From NCBI RefSeq assembly GCF_033096445.1, contig NZ_AP028155.1:1245880-1309879 (forward strand): 64,000 nucleotides of DNA, written 5' to 3'. The position numbers and the translations under genes are program-made. Positions 35,738-43,475 of the stretch are shown here, piece after piece. Position 1 is the first letter of the stretch, and every line of letters starts with the position of its first letter. The DNA is from Butyricimonas faecihominis. Lineage in GTDB: Bacteria; Bacteroidota; Bacteroidia; Bacteroidales; Marinifilaceae. The notes under the pieces are model-generated. The model was not told the DNA's origin. It saw only the letters and a program-made list of their open reading frames with translations, and searched no databases.

Positions 35738-35965
35738 TAAGTTCGCTTTATAATGCAATCCAAATTTCAAAATTATTTATTATTCTATATCTTTTTTCAA
35801 CGTCTATCGTAAAAAAGATTATAAATGAGTAATAAATCCACATAAATTGTAGAATAATGGGGTATATAAAATGTTAATTTGTAACCTTTTCGAAACAAAA
35901 AAACAATTTCCGGTAGTAAAAATACTTATTTTTATATAGATCGATAGAAAAAAAGAAGAAAAACA

Positions 35966-35996
35966 TTGCAAATGCAATTTATATTCTTTAAATTTG
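35966..35996 (+). promoter_or_regulatory. Promoter of the small secreted protein at 36012
   Basis: TTG at 35966-35968, 20 bases, then TAAATTTG at 35989-35996. The start codon lies 15 bases downstream, so the transcript would be nearly leaderless. Confidence 0.6.
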
Positions 35997-36011
35997 AAAC
36001 AAACACTAAGT

Positions 36012-36386
36012 ATGATAAGATTCATATTGCATAGTATTCTTATTCTTGTGGTAACACAACTCAGTAATGTTGCCATGGGACTGATCATGACTGAATCTCA
36101 ACATACGGCAGAGACCTACCAACTAGCACAATTACATGACTCCATAAACAAGGGACAAAGCCTTGATTTTCAGAGTCAATATCCCAGCCCGTTAATTCGG
36201 ACTTCACTTGTCAGCATGACAAGATCAGAGTTACCCTGCCGGGTTCGAGTGATGCTGGACGGAGTCTACAAACAGGCAAATGAAAGTCTTACCATTAATA
36301 AGGAAACAGATCACACGGGAATACACGAAGTATTCATATCGCACCCCAAGCGATATTTCCATGAACTCTGTTTGTTAATTATTTAA
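36012..36386 (+). CDS. Small protein with N-terminal hydrophobic segment, function unknown
   Basis: Protein of 124 aa from ATG 36012. The first 25 residues (FILHSILILVVTQLSNVAMG) form a signal peptide or anchor. The rest is polar with two Cys (in LPCRVRV and HELCLLII) and no motif I recognise. A good promoter sits directly upstream, which supports it being real. No neighbour suggests a function. Confidence 0.5.
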   Translation: MIRFILHSILILVVTQLSNVAMGLIMTESQHTAETYQLAQLHDSINKGQSLDFQSQYPSPLIRTSLVSMTRSELPCRVRVMLDGVYKQANESLTINKETDHTGIHEVFISHPKRYFHELCLLII

Positions 36387-36410
36387 AACTTCTCGAAAAT
36401 ATGGCACGTA

Positions 36411-36430
36411 TCTTGTACTAATACAAGATG
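36411..36430. repeat. 8-bp inverted repeat with 4-base loop
   Basis: ATCTTGTA pairs with TACAAGAT around CTAA, 25 bases after the stop of the preceding small gene. It could be a weak terminator or an operator for the gene at 36521. Confidence 0.4.
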
Positions 36431-36488
36431 TTTACACGATTAAGTGTTATCCTTTGATATAAAAAACAGAGCAACGCTGGGAACGTTG

Positions 36489-36510
36489 TATATATATATA
36501 CACACACACA
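36489..36510. repeat. Microsatellite (TA)6(CA)5
   Basis: Twelve bases of alternating TA followed by ten bases of CA, ending 10 bases before the ATG of the 36521 gene. Arrays of this sort change length by slippage. Confidence 0.85.
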
Positions 36511-36520
36511 ACACAAGAAG

Positions 36521-36829
36521 ATGAAAACAACTTTATTCAGTAAGAACCGGGACGAGAAAAATTACGAGTTATTTTTCGAATCAGATGAATTGCACCGGGT
36601 GCAATATCTATTAGAAACCAAACAATTCGGGGAACTCTCCGAATTACAAAGTTCAGAAGACGAGGACACGGGTATTAAATTGAAACTCTCATTAGCTGAA
36701 CGCGGAAAACTGGTGACGGCACAACTCTTCGAGTACATCATGTCAGCTTACGAGGCTGTATCACCGATCATGACTTTCCGTAATAAAGAGGCTGTGGCTC
36801 TTTCAGGAGCCGTAACGCTCGACGAATAG
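36521..36829 (+). CDS. Small acidic cytoplasmic protein, function unknown
   Basis: Protein of 102 aa without signal or membrane segment. The middle is acidic (ELQSSEDEDTG). No family recognised. It follows a TA/CA microsatellite within its leader and ends at a convergent terminator. Normal codon use and a well-placed terminator support a real gene. Confidence 0.6.
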   Translation: MKTTLFSKNRDEKNYELFFESDELHRVQYLLETKQFGELSELQSSEDEDTGIKLKLSLAERGKLVTAQLFEYIMSAYEAVSPIMTFRNKEAVALSGAVTLDE

Positions 36830-36833
36830 ACAT

Positions 36834-36876
36834 TTTTTTAATAAACGGGTTCCCGAAAATCGAGAACCCGTTTATT
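36834..36876. terminator. Bidirectional terminator between 36521 gene and peptide deformylase
   Basis: AATAAACGGGTTC (36840-36852) pairs with GAACCCGTTTATT (36864-36876). A T-run precedes it at 36834-36839, which serves the minus-strand gene. Confidence 0.85.
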
Positions 36877-36893
36877 ATTTATATCCTTAAAAC

Positions 36894-37493
36894 TTACAGA
36901 AGATAATCTGTGTACAGGATTCCATTCAAATGATCGATCTCATGTTGAAAAATACGGGCTGTAAATTCTCTCACCGTATCTTGTCTCCACTCGAAAGAAA
37001 GTTCATCCCGATAGCGCACGATAATCTCTTTAGACCGATATACCGCCCCCGTCCGATCCGGGATCGACAAGCAACCTTCCTCTCCTAAAACTGAATCTTG
37101 AGAAAAATAAACGATTTCCGGGTTCACGTAAAATTCAAAAGGCTCTCCCACTTTATCCAAACGCTGCACGGCAACTAATTGACGTGATATACCGACTTGA
37201 GGAGCCGCAATACCCACTCCCTCGTTCAAAGAATCCCTCACGGTAGCAAGCATACGTGACCTTAAAACACGAAAAGTTTCCGTCTCGATATCTTCTTTCC
37301 CGAATTCCTTTGCCTGTAAACGCAAAAACAATGAATCGGCCCGGTCTGTGACAAGAAACAGGGGCATGATTCCCGCCTCTTCCGAATGCCCGATACGTTC
37401 CCGTTCCTCCCCGGTAAAAAAATCCGATTTTTTGTCACACGCCCCAAAACATAACCCTACCCACACGCCAAGTAATAATTTAACTATTTTCAT
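36894..37493 (-). CDS. Lipoprotein-anchored peptide deformylase homologue
   Basis: Protein of 199 aa with all three peptide deformylase motifs: GVGIAAPQVG (about 98-107), EGCLSIPD with the metal Cys, and the metal His pair in QHEIDHLNG. Unlike normal Def, it starts with a lipoprotein signal peptide ending LCFGAC (Cys19), so it should sit in the envelope. Known Def removes the formyl group from nascent chains in the cytoplasm; an exported copy might act on secreted formylated peptides or have a new substrate. Its ATG overlaps the stop of the MATE exporter gene (ATGA at 37490-37493), so the two are translated together. Confidence 0.85.
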   Translation of the reverse strand: MKIVKLLLGVWVGLCFGACDKKSDFFTGEERERIGHSEEAGIMPLFLVTDRADSLFLRLQAKEFGKEDIETETFRVLRSRMLATVRDSLNEGVGIAAPQVGISRQLVAVQRLDKVGEPFEFYVNPEIVYFSQDSVLGEEGCLSIPDRTGAVYRSKEIIVRYRDELSFEWRQDTVREFTARIFQHEIDHLNGILYTDYLL

Positions 37494-38857
37494 TCCACTA
37501 TTTTATTGGTTTTAAACAAAAGCCCTTTTCTGACAAAATACATGAACGTACCTATCGTGGTCATGAAAGAAATAAAATCTGCCATAGGCATACTACTCCA
37601 CACGCCTGTAATTCCCCAGAAACGAGGCAATATTAACAAAAACGGTATCAAAAATAGTAATTGTCGGGAAAGAGACAAAAATATGGAGACTTTAGCTTTC
37701 CCGATAGATTGAAAAAAGTTCGTGATAATAATCTGGCACCCCGCAAGAGGAAACATCAGGCAAGTCACTCGTAAGCCGAATTTAGATAATTCCATCAACT
37801 CGTGATTATCCGTGAACATCCCCACGATAGCCGAAGGGAATAGCTGACTTAATAAAAAACCGAATGTCATGATCGAAAACCCGGCAATCAAAGCGTAACG
37901 TAAAGTCTTACGCACCCGGTCAAAAAGAAGTGCCCCGTAATTAAACCCAATTACCGGCTGCATCCCCTGTGTCACCCCGATCTCAATCATGATAAACAAG
38001 GTCAGTACCCGGTTTACTATTCCGTAGGCTCCGATAGCCAAGTCACCGCCATAGCGCATAAAACTGTTATTCAATATAATGACCACCGAACTGGCACACA
38101 CGTTCATCAAGAAAGGTGACATCCCGATGGAAAAAATGCTCATGATTATTCGACCTCGCAATTTAAATATCCCCGGCTTAAAACGTATCGTCGTGTTCTT
38201 GTTCAGGTAGTGACTCACGATCCAGATTAAACCGATCGACTGGGAGATTACCGTGGCCAATGCCGCTCCCCGGATTCCCCAATCCAAATGAAAAATAAAT
38301 ATCGGAGCCAAAATAATATTGGCAAACACGGTCAGTAAAGAACTTAACATCGCCTTCTTTGGGTACCCCGTGGCTCGCATCACGTTATTCAGACCGATAA
38401 AAGTAAAAGCTATCGGATTCCCCATCAAGATAACCTGCATAAAATCCCGGGCATAAGGTAAAGTCGCCGGACTAGCCCCGAAGAAATGCAAGATCGGATC
38501 TAGGAATATCAAGGTCAATCCCCCGAAACAAAATCCATTAATCATGCATAACAACAACACGTTCCCCAAGACAGAATTTGTTTTCTCCGTGTCTTTCTGC
38601 CCAAGATAAATCGAACTGATTGTCGCACCCCCGATGCCCACCAAAGTCGAAAAAGCAATAATCAGGTTCATCAAGGGAAAAGTGATCGCTAAACCCGATA
38701 TAGCTAACGGCCCCACGCCATGCCCGATAAAAACGCTATCAATAATATTATACAATGACGTTACCGTCATCCCGATGATTGCAGGGATTGAATACTGTAA
38801 CAATAACTTGCCGACTGGCTTTGTCTCCAAAACCTGCGATGCATTAATACTCGACAT
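37490..38857 (-). CDS. MATE family efflux transporter
   Basis: Protein of 455 aa with twelve membrane helices in two halves (first half ends near 225), typical of the NorM/DinF group. The opening PVGKLLLQYSIPAIIGMTVTS and the segment VGIGGATISSIYLGQKD are family-typical. These antiporters export cationic drugs or metabolites using Na+ or H+. It overlaps by four bases with the exported deformylase, so a joint function is possible. Confidence 0.92.
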   Translation of the reverse strand: MSSINASQVLETKPVGKLLLQYSIPAIIGMTVTSLYNIIDSVFIGHGVGPLAISGLAITFPLMNLIIAFSTLVGIGGATISSIYLGQKDTEKTNSVLGNVLLLCMINGFCFGGLTLIFLDPILHFFGASPATLPYARDFMQVILMGNPIAFTFIGLNNVMRATGYPKKAMLSSLLTVFANIILAPIFIFHLDWGIRGAALATVISQSIGLIWIVSHYLNKNTTIRFKPGIFKLRGRIIMSIFSIGMSPFLMNVCASSVVIILNNSFMRYGGDLAIGAYGIVNRVLTLFIMIEIGVTQGMQPVIGFNYGALLFDRVRKTLRYALIAGFSIMTFGFLLSQLFPSAIVGMFTDNHELMELSKFGLRVTCLMFPLAGCQIIITNFFQSIGKAKVSIFLSLSRQLLFLIPFLLILPRFWGITGVWSSMPMADFISFMTTIGTFMYFVRKGLLFKTNKIVE

Positions 38858-38973
38858 AACTCTTTATCCTCCTTCTATTAAAATAAAACACCTCTTGATG
38901 GAATGGCCGTGATTGACCCACTATTTTCAGAAATATAACCCGAATAGAGGACACAAAGATAATAAAACTCGTC

Positions 38974-39112
38974 GTTTATTTTAGATTTTAGATTCTAAAT
39001 TTTAGATTCCAACCACACAAGGCCTTATTAATTTTAGATTCCAACCGCACAAGGCCGACGCTTCTTAATTTCCTACTTTCAACTTTTAGTTTTTATCTTT
39101 TAACTTTTATCG
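38974..39112. repeat. Repeat cluster: TTTAGATT units, CCGCACAAGGCC module and TTATCTTTTAACTTTT units
   Basis: Two copies of TTTTAGATTCCAACC(A/G)CAC followed by AAGGCC lie 40 bases apart, then family B units run up to the stop of the next gene. The TTCCAACC-CACAAG module also appears inverted near 48045. Confidence 0.65.
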
Positions 39113-39457
39113 TTTGGGGCGTTTTTTAAACAAATTACCAACTCGCCCCAATCCCCAACGCAAAAGGATTGGCAAAGCGGCCTCCCACAACAAGGGCGAA
39201 ATATTTTTAAACATCATTCCCAACATCGGGATTTGTCCTTCCGCCTCTTCTCCCCCGTCATTCTTCCCGTTTTCTCTTCGTTTAGAAAAAAACAAAGAAG
39301 AAATCCCGGCAAACAAAATCCGCCCGGAATGATCATGTATGAACTTAAAATCCTCGTTTATTTTCTGTTCCTGCACCCGGCAACTCTCACGCACCCGGCG
39401 CTGTTCCGCCATCAACATGTCCAGCGGGGTCGGTTGTCTCCTCATTATCCTTTTCAT
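39107..39457 (-). CDS. Small protein, third member of the YtxH/holin-like cluster
   Basis: Protein of 116 aa. The N-terminus is basic (MKRIMRRQPTPLDMLMAEQRR), with a short hydrophobic segment near 48-56 and another near 91-101, and a very basic end (LFKKRPKR). No family recognised. Position after YtxH and a YqjE-like protein recalls the E. coli yqjD-yqjE-yqjK cluster. Its start overlaps the upstream gene by 71 bases in another frame. The overlap is long, but the Met start and the continuous frame make it credible. Confidence 0.6.
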   Translation of the reverse strand: MKRIMRRQPTPLDMLMAEQRRVRESCRVQEQKINEDFKFIHDHSGRILFAGISSLFFSKRRENGKNDGGEEAEGQIPMLGMMFKNISPLLWEAALPILLRWGLGRVGNLFKKRPKR

Positions 39458-39800
39458 CCTTACTCATCATTGCTGTTATAATCTCGTTCATCACCTTGGA
39501 CGTGATCTTTCTCTTGAAAAACATCGTTATACCGAACAACAACAGGTACATCCCAACCACCAACACGAATCCCAAAGCCATGCTACCCAATAATTCTCCC
39601 AAGAAAAAACCTAACGCCAAGAACAAAAATAAAATGGCAAAAAAAGCCAATAAAACCAAAACAATACCATACGAAAAGACTGCCATTGTCTTAGCAACCC
39701 TTTCGTATGTATTCAATTTTAATAGCTCTAGCCTCAATTCCACGTAAGTTGAAATATCCTCTTTCAACTCAGCGAACGTCTTCTCGGCAATATTCTCCAT
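39387..39800 (-). CDS. Phage-holin-like membrane protein (YqjE/Holin-X type)
   Basis: Protein of 137 aa. An N-terminal amphipathic helix (ENIAEKTFAELKEDISTYVELRLELLKL) precedes two membrane helices (about 40-65 and 72-94). This is the arrangement of YqjE and actinobacterial Holin-X proteins, which sit in the inner membrane and are stress induced rather than lytic. It follows the YtxH gene by 6 bases. Confidence 0.78.
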   Translation of the reverse strand: MENIAEKTFAELKEDISTYVELRLELLKLNTYERVAKTMAVFSYGIVLVLLAFFAILFLFLALGFFLGELLGSMALGFVLVVGMYLLLFGITMFFKRKITSKVMNEIITAMMSKDEKDNEETTDPAGHVDGGTAPGA

Positions 39801-39806
39801 AAGCTA

Positions 39807-40070
39807 TTACTTCGTTTCCGTAGCAGTCTTCCCCGCAACCTTTTCAGCTACATGATTGACATCCTCGGTCACGTGTTCTTTCACGTTCTCGGCCTTGTTT
39901 TTTGCTTTTGAATAAACCTCCTTCACCTCTTCTTTCACTTTAGACACGGCATGATCGAATTCTTCCGCTAATTTTTTACGATTATCAGCTACCATTAAAT
40001 AACCGACAGCAACTCCTACAACAGCGCCAATACCTAGCCCTATCAGTAGATTTGAAGTTTCATGTTTCAT
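39807..40070 (-). CDS. YtxH domain-containing protein
   Basis: Protein of 87 aa. One glycine-rich membrane helix (LLIGLGIGAVVGVAVGYLM, about 8-26) is followed by a long charged helix (VSKVKEEVKEVYSKAKNKAE). This is the YtxH/YqjD layout, linked to general stress. It is the first gene of a three-gene unit. Confidence 0.85.
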   Translation of the reverse strand: MKHETSNLLIGLGIGAVVGVAVGYLMVADNRKKLAEEFDHAVSKVKEEVKEVYSKAKNKAENVKEHVTEDVNHVAEKVAGKTATETK

Positions 40071-40184
40071 ATTCTTTAATTTTTATGTTCGTACCTAATT
40101 TAACGAACTGAAACATGAAAAGGTTCTCTTTTTAGTGATTTTTTTACGAATATTTTTAACGAGTGATAAAATGTCTTCTTGCGC

Positions 40185-40472
40185 TTATGGAAGCATATCC
40201 GTAAATTTCTGGCTACACATTTCCGTCGCCAGCTCCCGCACTTGCGGAATAATCCTCACGAAATGGTCGCTTTCTTTATGAATAGCCAACAAAGCTTCAT
40301 TTTCCCACGTCTCCACGATCATCAACACGTTATTCAAACGACTATTTTCAAATATCTCGTACCCGATACACCCCGTTTCTTGTCTTGACAATTCAGACAT
40401 CTCATGCAAAAGTTCCACGACATGAGCGCGAACCTCACTCTTCACCTCAATTGTAACATTTATCCTGATCAT
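40185..40472 (-). CDS. Antibiotic biosynthesis monooxygenase (ABM) domain protein
   Basis: Protein of 95 aa from ATG 40472 (MIRINVTIEVKSEVRAHVV). A longer reading to 40568 has no ATG in a sensible place. It has the ABM pattern: SRQETGCIGYEIFEN and VETWENEALLAIHKESDHF. These small dimeric proteins include quinol and heme-related oxygenases (YgiN/LsrG type). The substrate is unknown. It is divergent from the superoxide dismutase gene. Confidence 0.85.
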   Translation of the reverse strand: MIRINVTIEVKSEVRAHVVELLHEMSELSRQETGCIGYEIFENSRLNNVLMIVETWENEALLAIHKESDHFVRIIPQVRELATEMCSQKFTDMLP

Positions 40473-40617
40473 ATACTCAAATTTTGAAATTGCACATTTG
40501 TTCCCCCACCGCTCTCTTTCATAAAAATAGTCAAAATTATAAAAGTTAGAGGACTTTTTAATAACCAAAATGTACTTTTATTCGTAAATGACATAAACTT
40601 TAAAAGAAAAATAGAAG

Positions 40618-41289
40618 ATGAAAACAAAACAAGCATTCAAAAAGATATGGATAGTTGCCCTTCTCGTCACGACAAGCGGGGCATTGTGGGCTCAACAACA
40701 AACAACAAAAGAGAAATTTTCCCTCCCGCCTTTACCTTACGAAACAAATGCCCTCGCACCTGTTATCAGTGAAACCACCATAAAACTACATCATGGTAAA
40801 CATCTGAAAACCTACATTGATAACCTGAATAAATTGATCATGGGGACACCATTCGAGAATTGTGATCTTGAAACCATCGTCAAGAACTCCACCGGAGCGA
40901 TATTTAACAACGCAGCACAAGCGCTGAACCATATTATCTATTTCAATTCGTTCTCTCCGAAAGCAGAACATACCCCATCAGGAGCGCTACTTGCTGCCAT
41001 AGAAAAAGAATGGGGTTCATTCGATAATTTCAAAAAGGAGTTCTCGGCTGCCGCCACCTCGTTATTCGGGTCCGGATGGGTATGGCTCGCAAAGGACAAA
41101 AAAGGGAAACTATACATTTTCTCCGAGAGCAACGCCGGGAACCCAATTACCAAAGGTTACACTCCGATAGTAGGGATCGACGTTTGGGAACACGCTTATT
41201 ACCTTGATTACCAGAATCGCCGTCCGGAACACATCGAAAAATTATGGACAATTATAGACTGGAGAACCGTCGGGGTCCGTTACAAATAA
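40618..41289 (+). CDS. Exported Fe/Mn superoxide dismutase
   Basis: Protein of 223 aa. Residues 1-25 form a signal peptide (WIVALLVTTSGALWA-Q), which is unusual for this normally cytoplasmic enzyme. The metal ligands are present: His in IKLHHGKHLKTY, His in QALNHIIYF, and Asp and His in GIDVWEHAYYLDYQNRR. It converts superoxide to peroxide and oxygen, here in the periplasm. Fe versus Mn cannot be told. It is a single gene. Confidence 0.9.
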   Translation: MKTKQAFKKIWIVALLVTTSGALWAQQQTTKEKFSLPPLPYETNALAPVISETTIKLHHGKHLKTYIDNLNKLIMGTPFENCDLETIVKNSTGAIFNNAAQALNHIIYFNSFSPKAEHTPSGALLAAIEKEWGSFDNFKKEFSAAATSLFGSGWVWLAKDKKGKLYIFSESNAGNPITKGYTPIVGIDVWEHAYYLDYQNRRPEHIEKLWTIIDWRTVGVRYK

Positions 41290-41339
41290 CCCGGAATATT
41301 TATAATAAACCAGTCATGACATTTTCACGAGCAAACATC

Positions 41340-41347
41340 TATATTTG
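41340..41347 (+). promoter_or_regulatory. -7 box of the HD-domain gene
   Basis: TATATTTG fits TAnnTTTG, with the ATG 25 bases downstream. Confidence 0.55.
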
Positions 41348-41371
41348 CAAGTTTAAAAAAAAGAACAAATA

Positions 41372-41911
41372 ATGATAAACCCATTAGATATTATTCGTAA
41401 ATATTACACGTTGGATTCCCTCGCCGGGCAATCCCTCCTCATACATAGCCAACTTGTTCGAGATAAAGCACAATCACTGGCTATCCGACATCCCGAAATG
41501 GATCTGGACATTCCCTTCATTCAAGAGGCTGCCATGCTCCACGACATCGGGATTTTTCTCACGAAGGCCCCGGACATCGGTTGTTTCGGAGAACATCCCT
41601 ACATCTGCCACGGTTATCTGGGAGCCGATCTACTCCGCGAGGAAGGCCTTCCCCGCCATGCTCTAGTATGTGAACGACACACGGGAGCCGGCATATCACT
41701 TGAAATGATCAAGGAGAATCATTTACCTTTACCCCAACGAGATATGCTCCCCGTTACGCTTGAAGAAAAACTAATCGCTTTTGCCGATAAATTTTATTCG
41801 AAAACCAATTTAACCCGGGAAAAGAAACTAGGCAAAATCCGAGCAGAAATGGCCTTTTACGGCGAAGAAACAGCCGCCCGTTTCGAGGAATGGTGTGAAC
41901 TTTTTCTTTAA
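41372..41911 (+). CDS. HD-domain phosphohydrolase, substrate unknown
   Basis: Protein of 179 aa. Metal ligands of the HD superfamily are visible: His26 in LLIHSQLV, the HD pair in AAMLHDIGIF (about 57-58), His in CFGEHPYICHGY, and Asp in LIAFADKFYSK. It resembles small HDIG-type uncharacterised phosphohydrolases. It has its own promoter and is followed after 28 bases by the AgcS symporter. Confidence 0.85.
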   Translation: MINPLDIIRKYYTLDSLAGQSLLIHSQLVRDKAQSLAIRHPEMDLDIPFIQEAAMLHDIGIFLTKAPDIGCFGEHPYICHGYLGADLLREEGLPRHALVCERHTGAGISLEMIKENHLPLPQRDMLPVTLEEKLIAFADKFYSKTNLTREKKLGKIRAEMAFYGEETAARFEEWCELFL

Positions 41912-41939
41912 ACTCGTAATTTAAATACGTAATGCGGTT

Positions 41940-43340
41940 ATGGAAAATTTAAACAACTGGATTATAGTAACCAATGATTTTATCTGGACCTATATATTAA
42001 TAGCCCTGCTCATCTGTATCGGGATCTACTTTACCTTCAAGAGTAGATTCGTACAATTCCGGAATATCCGGGAAATGTTCCGGCTGCTCGGTGACGGAAT
42101 AGCAAGCGGGAACCACAAGAACTCGGTTTCTTCTTTTCAAGCATTTTGCATTGCAACCGCTTCGCGAGTTGGTACAGGTAACCTAGCGGGTGTGGCTACA
42201 GCTCTAGCCTTGGGAGGACCGGGAGCTATATTTTGGATGTGGCTTATAGCGCTTATCGGTTCTGCCTCTGCCTTCATCGAATCCACATTAGCCCAAATAT
42301 ATAAAGTTAAAGGAGACCGCTCGTTCATCGGGGGACCCGCCTTTTACATGGAAAAAGGTTTGAAAAAACGATGGTTAGGTATTCTTTTTGCAGTCATCAT
42401 TACCATCACCTTCGGACTTGTATTCAACTCGGTACAGGCAAATACCGTTACCTTGGCATTTCATGAAGTCTTCGGTACAAGCCGTGTCTGGCTGGGAATC
42501 ATTCTAACCCTGTTCACCCTACTGGTCATATTCGGTGGAATTCACCGGATCGCCGTTATATCCGGGATTATCGTCCCCCTCATGGCTATCGCATACATTC
42601 TACTTGCCGCTTTCATCCTGTTCACGCATCTCGGAACATTACCTCATGTCATTGGTTCTATTTTTACGAACGCATTCGGATTCGAACAATTCGCAAGCGG
42701 GGGTTTAGGAGCCGTCATCATGCAAGGTGTCCGGCGAGGACTTTTCTCAAATGAAGCGGGTATGGGGTCTGCCCCAAATGCTGCCGCAACGGCAACCGTC
42801 TCTCACCCGGTGAAACAAGGATTAATCCAAGCACTCAGTGTTTTCACCGACACGCTGATCATTTGTAGCTGCACAGCACTCATTATCCTACTTTCGGACG
42901 TTCCGCTAGACGGCTCGGTGAAAGGAATCCAGCTGACACAAATGGCCCTGTCTCACCAGATCGGAAGCGTGGGAGGACAATTTATCGCTATTTGTATACT
43001 TCTGTTTGCTTTCAGTTCCATCGTGGGTAACTATTCATACTGTGAAACAAACTTATTTTTCATATCCAAGAATAAAACCTATTTACAACTTTACCGAATT
43101 ATCGTGGGGGGAATGGTCATGTTCGGATCAATCGCCGCCCTAGATCTCGTGTGGAATATTGCCGATCTATTCATGGCAATCATGGCTATAACCAACTTGA
43201 TCGCAATCGTATTACTGGGTAAAATCGCCTTGAAAGCATTACAGGACTACAACCGTCAACGCCGTATCAGGAAGAAAAATATCATATTCAAGTCCTCGTT
43301 CATCCCGGAATTAAAAGATTCCACGAGTGAATGGGAATAA
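41940..43340 (+). CDS. Alanine/glycine:cation symporter (AgcS family)
   Basis: Protein of 466 aa with about eleven membrane helices. Family blocks: CIATASRVGTGNLAGVATAL (about 70-89), GGPGAIFWMW, FIGGPAFYMEKGL and RRGLFSNEAGMGSAPNAAATA. It imports alanine or glycine with Na+ or H+. It follows the HD gene closely and may share its transcript. Confidence 0.93.
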   Translation: MENLNNWIIVTNDFIWTYILIALLICIGIYFTFKSRFVQFRNIREMFRLLGDGIASGNHKNSVSSFQAFCIATASRVGTGNLAGVATALALGGPGAIFWMWLIALIGSASAFIESTLAQIYKVKGDRSFIGGPAFYMEKGLKKRWLGILFAVIITITFGLVFNSVQANTVTLAFHEVFGTSRVWLGIILTLFTLLVIFGGIHRIAVISGIIVPLMAIAYILLAAFILFTHLGTLPHVIGSIFTNAFGFEQFASGGLGAVIMQGVRRGLFSNEAGMGSAPNAAATATVSHPVKQGLIQALSVFTDTLIICSCTALIILLSDVPLDGSVKGIQLTQMALSHQIGSVGGQFIAICILLFAFSSIVGNYSYCETNLFFISKNKTYLQLYRIIVGGMVMFGSIAALDLVWNIADLFMAIMAITNLIAIVLLGKIALKALQDYNRQRRIRKKNIIFKSSFIPELKDSTSEWE

Positions 43341-43351
43341 AATATTTTTTT

Positions 43352-43359
43352 TAACTTTG
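43352..43359 (+). promoter_or_regulatory. -7 box of the DEAD-box helicase gene
   Basis: TAACTTTG fits TAnnTTTG and follows an A/T-rich run. It leaves a leader of about 110 bases. Confidence 0.6.
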
Positions 43360-43475
43360 CAACAAACAGAAGGGATTGACACGATGATAGATTTATGTGT
43401 AATTTTCTCCTGCCGCTGTACTTTAAAACAGGAAAAAGGCAGCATTAAAAATAAAGAATAGTAGAGATATAAAAG

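Noticed and set aside
34896-37500. Genomic island around the orphan genes
   Set aside because: No integrase, no tRNA, no change of gene density and no flanking direct repeats.
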